DNA of 64,000 nucleotides from Numida meleagris (Eukaryota > Chordata > Aves > Galliformes > Numididae): the NCBI RefSeq assembly GCF_002078875.1, contig NC_034438.1, positions 23,077,030 to 23,141,029 of the forward strand, in the 5' to 3' direction. Under the pieces are notes generated by a model. The model saw only the letters and a list, made by a program, of their open reading frames with translations. It was not told where the DNA came from and did not search any database. Both the position numbers and the translations under genes were made by a program. Every line of letters starts with the position of its first letter. Position 1 is the stretch's first letter. Below, one piece after another: positions 59,593-64,000 of the stretch.

Positions 59593-62500
59593 TATGTAGA
59601 TATGTCTGTCTTTGAACAGAACATGGTATGTTTTCGGCAACCTGTCACAATAATGCACTCATTAATAGCCCTGTGCAGTCTTATAATAATTAAATATTAT
59701 AATGTGCAAATATCCACTCTCTTTAATTCACAAGTGACAACTAATAAAAGCTTTGCTTTCAGTTCTTCAAGCAAAAAGTTGTGTTTCTCATAAGGAGTAT
59801 TACTTTTGTAGGCTATAATTTGATGAAAATAAGACAGTGGATGAAGCGAGGAGGGAATCGTTTTTTTTTTTATTTATGAGGTATGGCTGAAGTTATGCTA
59901 CCGCTTCAGTTTTAAACCACCTGCTCCTATTTTGTTATCTGACTCTCTGAATATTTTGATGACTCTGAAATCTGTTCCATTTATAAAACAAAACAATGAC
60001 ACACTGAAGCATCCAAATGCCTTGCATCTTCACGACCCAGGTGTTTCCTGTGGTGAGTGTGCACTGCTTAGCACAAACCAGTCTCAGCGGATCTCCCTGT
60101 GGCCTGCAGAGAGAGCTTACTCCTAACCTTTTAGGACAACTTGTTTTTCCTTAAGAACTAATCTTCATTCCTATTTTGAGAGCGGAACATGATGAACGTT
60201 CCTCCTCTTACACCTGCAGGTTGCGCATAAGTGTGTTGGGGACAGCCCGCTGGCAAAGTGACTTGATCTTCATGGTAGTATCTCTTGAGAAACAGTGCTC
60301 CTCCAGACAGCTCTTCCTGCAGGAACACACATCCCATGAGGGGGCCTAGTGCTGTTGGGGCTGACTCACATGACAACTGTTCTTTCTCCTACTTTATTCC
60401 TCTTTCTCTTTCCTTATCCTCTCATCCACTAGCTTATTCTGTCTTCTTTGTCTTCAGCCCTTGGGGTAGCAAACCTATTTGCCATGTATCACTCACCCAT
60501 AAATGAATAATCTCTAATGTTTATGCCATGAGCTGTCCCTGTGTACTGGGTGGCGTGGGCCTCCAGCTGACCATTTGCCTGTGAGAGCACCAAGGAAGGA
60601 GCTGCCTAGCACGGCAGCCTGCACTGACCTGGCGAGGGATTGGTCTGAAGTGACAGACCCTTGGTGTGTGAGCCTCAGTTTTATTTGTTTTAAATGGTGA
60701 GTTAGCAAGCATTAATGTAAATAGGAGCTACTTCCACTCTGGTGGTTCAAAGCATTCTCGCAGTGTTTGTAACTGCTAGTGAACAATGTTTCAGAGAAAG
60801 CAGAAGCCAAGCTTCCAGGATTTTCACATTTTTGGTTATGAGATGCTTGAGCTTGTGTTTTGTAAACAAGATTTAGAAGCTTCTCTGCATAGCTGTGCTT
60901 TGGACTGTAGGAAACTTTAGAATAAAAGCTGTAATTGTGCCTGGATTTATTTTACAAACTGGGGTCGTTTCAGCAATCTGTGTGGCCTTCCATTCAGCTG
61001 TTTGTTTAAGCCAAGCCAAAAGCCACTTATCTAAAGATGATTTATTCTCACTCTTGAGCTGATAGAACCAGGCTGGGAAGGGTGCAAGCTGAGTTGTAGG
61101 GTTTGGTATGAGCCCCCTCCAGTCAAACTCTGAAGGAGAGCATGAAGGACTGGTCATAACACTGTTCAGGAAGGTACTTGCGGGACTCTTGTGCTTTGCT
61201 TGTAGGACACTTTTTAAAATAAACAGTGGTGGTATGTGATTGACTCAAATTTGAACCTTGCAGCTGTTCCTTCCTATCTGCGTGGTATGCCAGAGCAAAA
61301 CTCTCCAGCTCAACATCTCTAAAATCTAAAACTTAAATATTATAATTTGGATCAGCTTCTGACCTTCTGGTTTTGGCAGCGAAAGCAAAGTGGAGGCAAA
61401 TGTGATTCTTAATCTAGTTCTGAAAATTAGATGTTACTTATTTACTTAGAATATAGCAATGCTGCATAGTAAAAGGCAACGGCTAAAAATTCTTAGCAAG
61501 AGGTGTGTAAGTGTAATTTGAGCCATAATATCTGGCTGTCAAAATTGTGCCTAAAGAGAAAGAAAATTTTAGTGATGTCTTAAGCTTAGCTTGTTTTGTT
61601 AGATTAAAGCAACCAGAATAATTTTTTGCATTCAGTGTTGTCCTCTCTGGATGCTGTGAGGATCAAACATCTTTCAACTTTCTTAGACTTCACTTAATGC
61701 AGAATAAATGAGGCTGAAGGTGTAGTTTCGTCATATTTTTGTCTTCAGCAGTGAAAAATGTTTGAGGGTCCTTTTGCCTTATTTGGGGTTTGCTGATGCC
61801 CTAGCATTTTTGGAGGGGCACAGTGGGAACCTGTTGGCTGAAATTACCTGAATTTTAAAGCACTTTTTCTCCTCTCCAAAAAAACCCAGTGGTGTGTCCA
61901 TCTGCAGTGCCTGGCTGAGGAGATGGGCGGTGCTGGGGGGGAGGTGGCCAGGGACCTCTCGCAGCACCCATGTGGATGCTTATAGCATTAAAAATAGGGG
62001 CAGACCCAAATGGCCAAGGGATGAGCCTGCAGAAAGAAGTTTGACTCTTCAGTGAGAGTTGATAATAGCAAAGGGCTTAAAAAACTGTTGTATATTTTGA
62101 ATTCAGGCTGTCAAGGCAAATATTTTGACAGTCTCTCAGAAGTGGATATTGAGTGGCATGCTGTGAAGAACATACAGCTCTGTCATGGAAAAAGTTTGTC
62201 AAGGGATGGGAAACTGGGAGGTGGAATAAACAGCTAGTTTTCAGCCTGGAAAGAGAGTAGCTTGAGTTTCTGTCCAGCAAAAATGGGAGAAAAGAGGCAA
62301 GTGCTGTGCTGGAGGGCAGCTTCATGAAGCACTGAGTTCCATATTGCAGCATGTGGCTGGAAAGACTCTGATGTACGGTGTGCAGGTTCTGTTCGAGCTG
62401 TGTGAGAACTGGGTAAATTCATTTGGAAATTCAAGGTGATACCTGCTGGAACAAAGATGTTAACTACAGAAGCATGACTGAACTGTGAATAATCTCCAGT

Positions 62501-64000
62501 ACTTCATCTGCAGCCTCTCTCTGCCGAGTCCAATGAATAAGAAATGTTCCTGCCCTTCCTCTGACTTTTGAACCATATTCCTTAGTGTGTTTTTGTCCTC
62601 TGAGCTATAACAGGAGATGAGGGGAACAGTGCTCACGTTCAGCTTATCACTGGTACAGGGACAAATTTATCTGTGTGCTCTCACGTGAATAACTGTGGGT
62701 TGCTCTGCCTGAATAAAGTGGTGGTTACCTGGGGAAAGCTGGGTTGTGAAGGTTTGATTTGAAAGTTAAGTGTGACCAGAGGAGCTGTTGTTACTGGTGA
62801 TGTTTATTAACTTTCACATGCTATGAATGTTTCACAATGTAGCAAAACTGGGAAGTATATGTCTCAGGGAAGTCCTGAGATTTGACACTATTTTCATGTT
62901 ATTTTTGACCCAGCAGTTCTGCTCATGCATTGACTTTTCTGGAGATAACTCATATCTCAACATGTTACCACTATGTATTCTTGCTCTTGCATTTTAAATG
63001 AAAAGAACCTAGTGGTGTGTACTTTTCCTTTTGATTCTAATGTGCATTCACCATTTTTTATTAGTGACACGTATTACGGCTTCCAATGTTCATTTGGAAT
63101 TTCTACGTACCTAAGTAAATATGACCTTTATTCTCTTCTGTGTTCAATAAAAGCATTTTATCATTTTATGTAGATACAGCTGTGATTCAACTGTTAGGTC
63201 CTTTGCACCTCAGTTAAGAATACAATTAATTACAAAGATGAGTTTAACAGGAGTGGTACTTACACAAGAATACAGATTCTTTATGGAACTTCTCTTAAAA
63301 AATAAAGATATTTTCTATTAAATTGTCTTTAATCATGGCACTGACATAAGAAGCATGTATGCTTTTCCTACATTCCAGTTGTTATTTAAAGTGGAAATGC
63401 TGAGAGAATTAACTTTTTTTTGGCAGGCTGACACTTTAGTTCTCTGTTATTACAAAGGGTGTATTCGAGTCATTGGTATGTCAGGTTGCTTGAAAACTCA
63501 ATGTTTTTCCCAGCTTTTCCAGAATAAAAATGGAAAAAGAGCTAAACGATTGTCACAGTACAGTTGAATGCACAACTGAATGTGCATTGGCTTTTGCTAA
63601 CATCTAGTTTAGTACATTTTTGTAAGTTACTTAGTTAAGTTGTGAAATGAATTGTCTGAGTGGCAGACGTGCACTGTAGGTTTGGGCTCTCTTTCTGGCG
63701 CGCTCTGATGTTTTTCTCTAGTTGGCCAGTCGCAACAGAGAGGCTGAAAGTTGCAGGCTTTGTTCTAAGCACAATACCAGGCAGAATATGCAGGAGCATC
63801 TGTCACAAAAACAGGCAGCATGGTAACCATGAACTGAGGGAGGTGAAATTCAGTTTGGGGCATGTTAGGTTAACTGCATGCCTCTGTAAGTCCTGGAGGG
63901 GTCTTCAGATCTAGGTGGGGAAGAAGAGAAATGTGGGTGAGATCTTGTGGATAGTTCATAAATCCTAGTGTAGGAAGGAGAAAAAAATTGCTGTATGGAA
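59593..64000. other. Unique DNA, no gene recognised
   Basis: No supported gene, RNA gene or transposon. Slightly GC-richer patches lie near 60180-60360 and 60520-60670, but neither shows splice structure or familiar protein motifs. The last kilobase has a frame at 63660-63914 without recognisable content. Confidence 0.55.

Overview
This window looks like non-coding vertebrate nuclear DNA, most probably from a bird (a crocodilian or turtle is less likely). It is AT-rich and has no visible CpG island. The recognisable repeats are almost all CR1-type LINE retrotransposons, several ending in the ATTCTATG octamer typical of avian CR1 3' ends, plus two solo LTRs. I see no abundant SINEs, no bacterial-style operons, and no CRISPR, tRNA or rRNA genes. 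Two runs of N (6878-7217 and 28768-28937) show it is a draft assembly, and both fall inside repeats.

Layout. 1-11280: AT-rich unique-looking DNA with two short CR1 tails (2159-2219 minus, 2495-2571 plus), a gapped CR1 with an expanded octamer tract (6825-7312), and one weak minus-strand lysine-rich ORF (3021-3257). 11281-14520: a GC-richer block with an old minus-strand CR1 that keeps endonuclease and reverse-transcriptase coding sequence but has lost its 3' end against an unidentified GC-rich segment. 14521-36071: mostly unique DNA with two related solo LTRs (18876-19388, 28600-29140), both pointing to the minus strand, and several enhancer-like unique stretches after the second one. 36072-36500, 49549-50033 and 53161-54421: plus-strand CR1 copies of increasing completeness. 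57042-59592: a long minus-strand CR1. The rest is unique DNA with simple repeats.

No host protein-coding gene is supported with confidence. Outside CR1 the open reading frames reach about 120 codons, which is expected by chance in 64 kb of AT-rich DNA read in six frames. The window is therefore an intergenic region or lies within one or more very large introns. The sequence alone does not tell which.

How the parts relate. The CR1 copies are decayed pieces of one autonomous family (endonuclease plus reverse transcriptase) and fall into at least two 3'-end subtypes. All three copies that still span the reverse-transcriptase core have lost a catalytic aspartate, each at a different place or by a different change, so none can mobilise itself. 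The two LTRs are independent insertions and not the two ends of one provirus: the second has its own 5-bp target duplication, and no retroviral gene lies between them. Points most worth a second look are a perfect palindrome made of two C/EBP-ATF-type sites at 26358-26381, a G-quadruplex-type run kept in both LTRs, the unusual truncation of the 11.5 kb CR1, and several candidate conserved non-coding elements between 29.2 and 46.1 kb.
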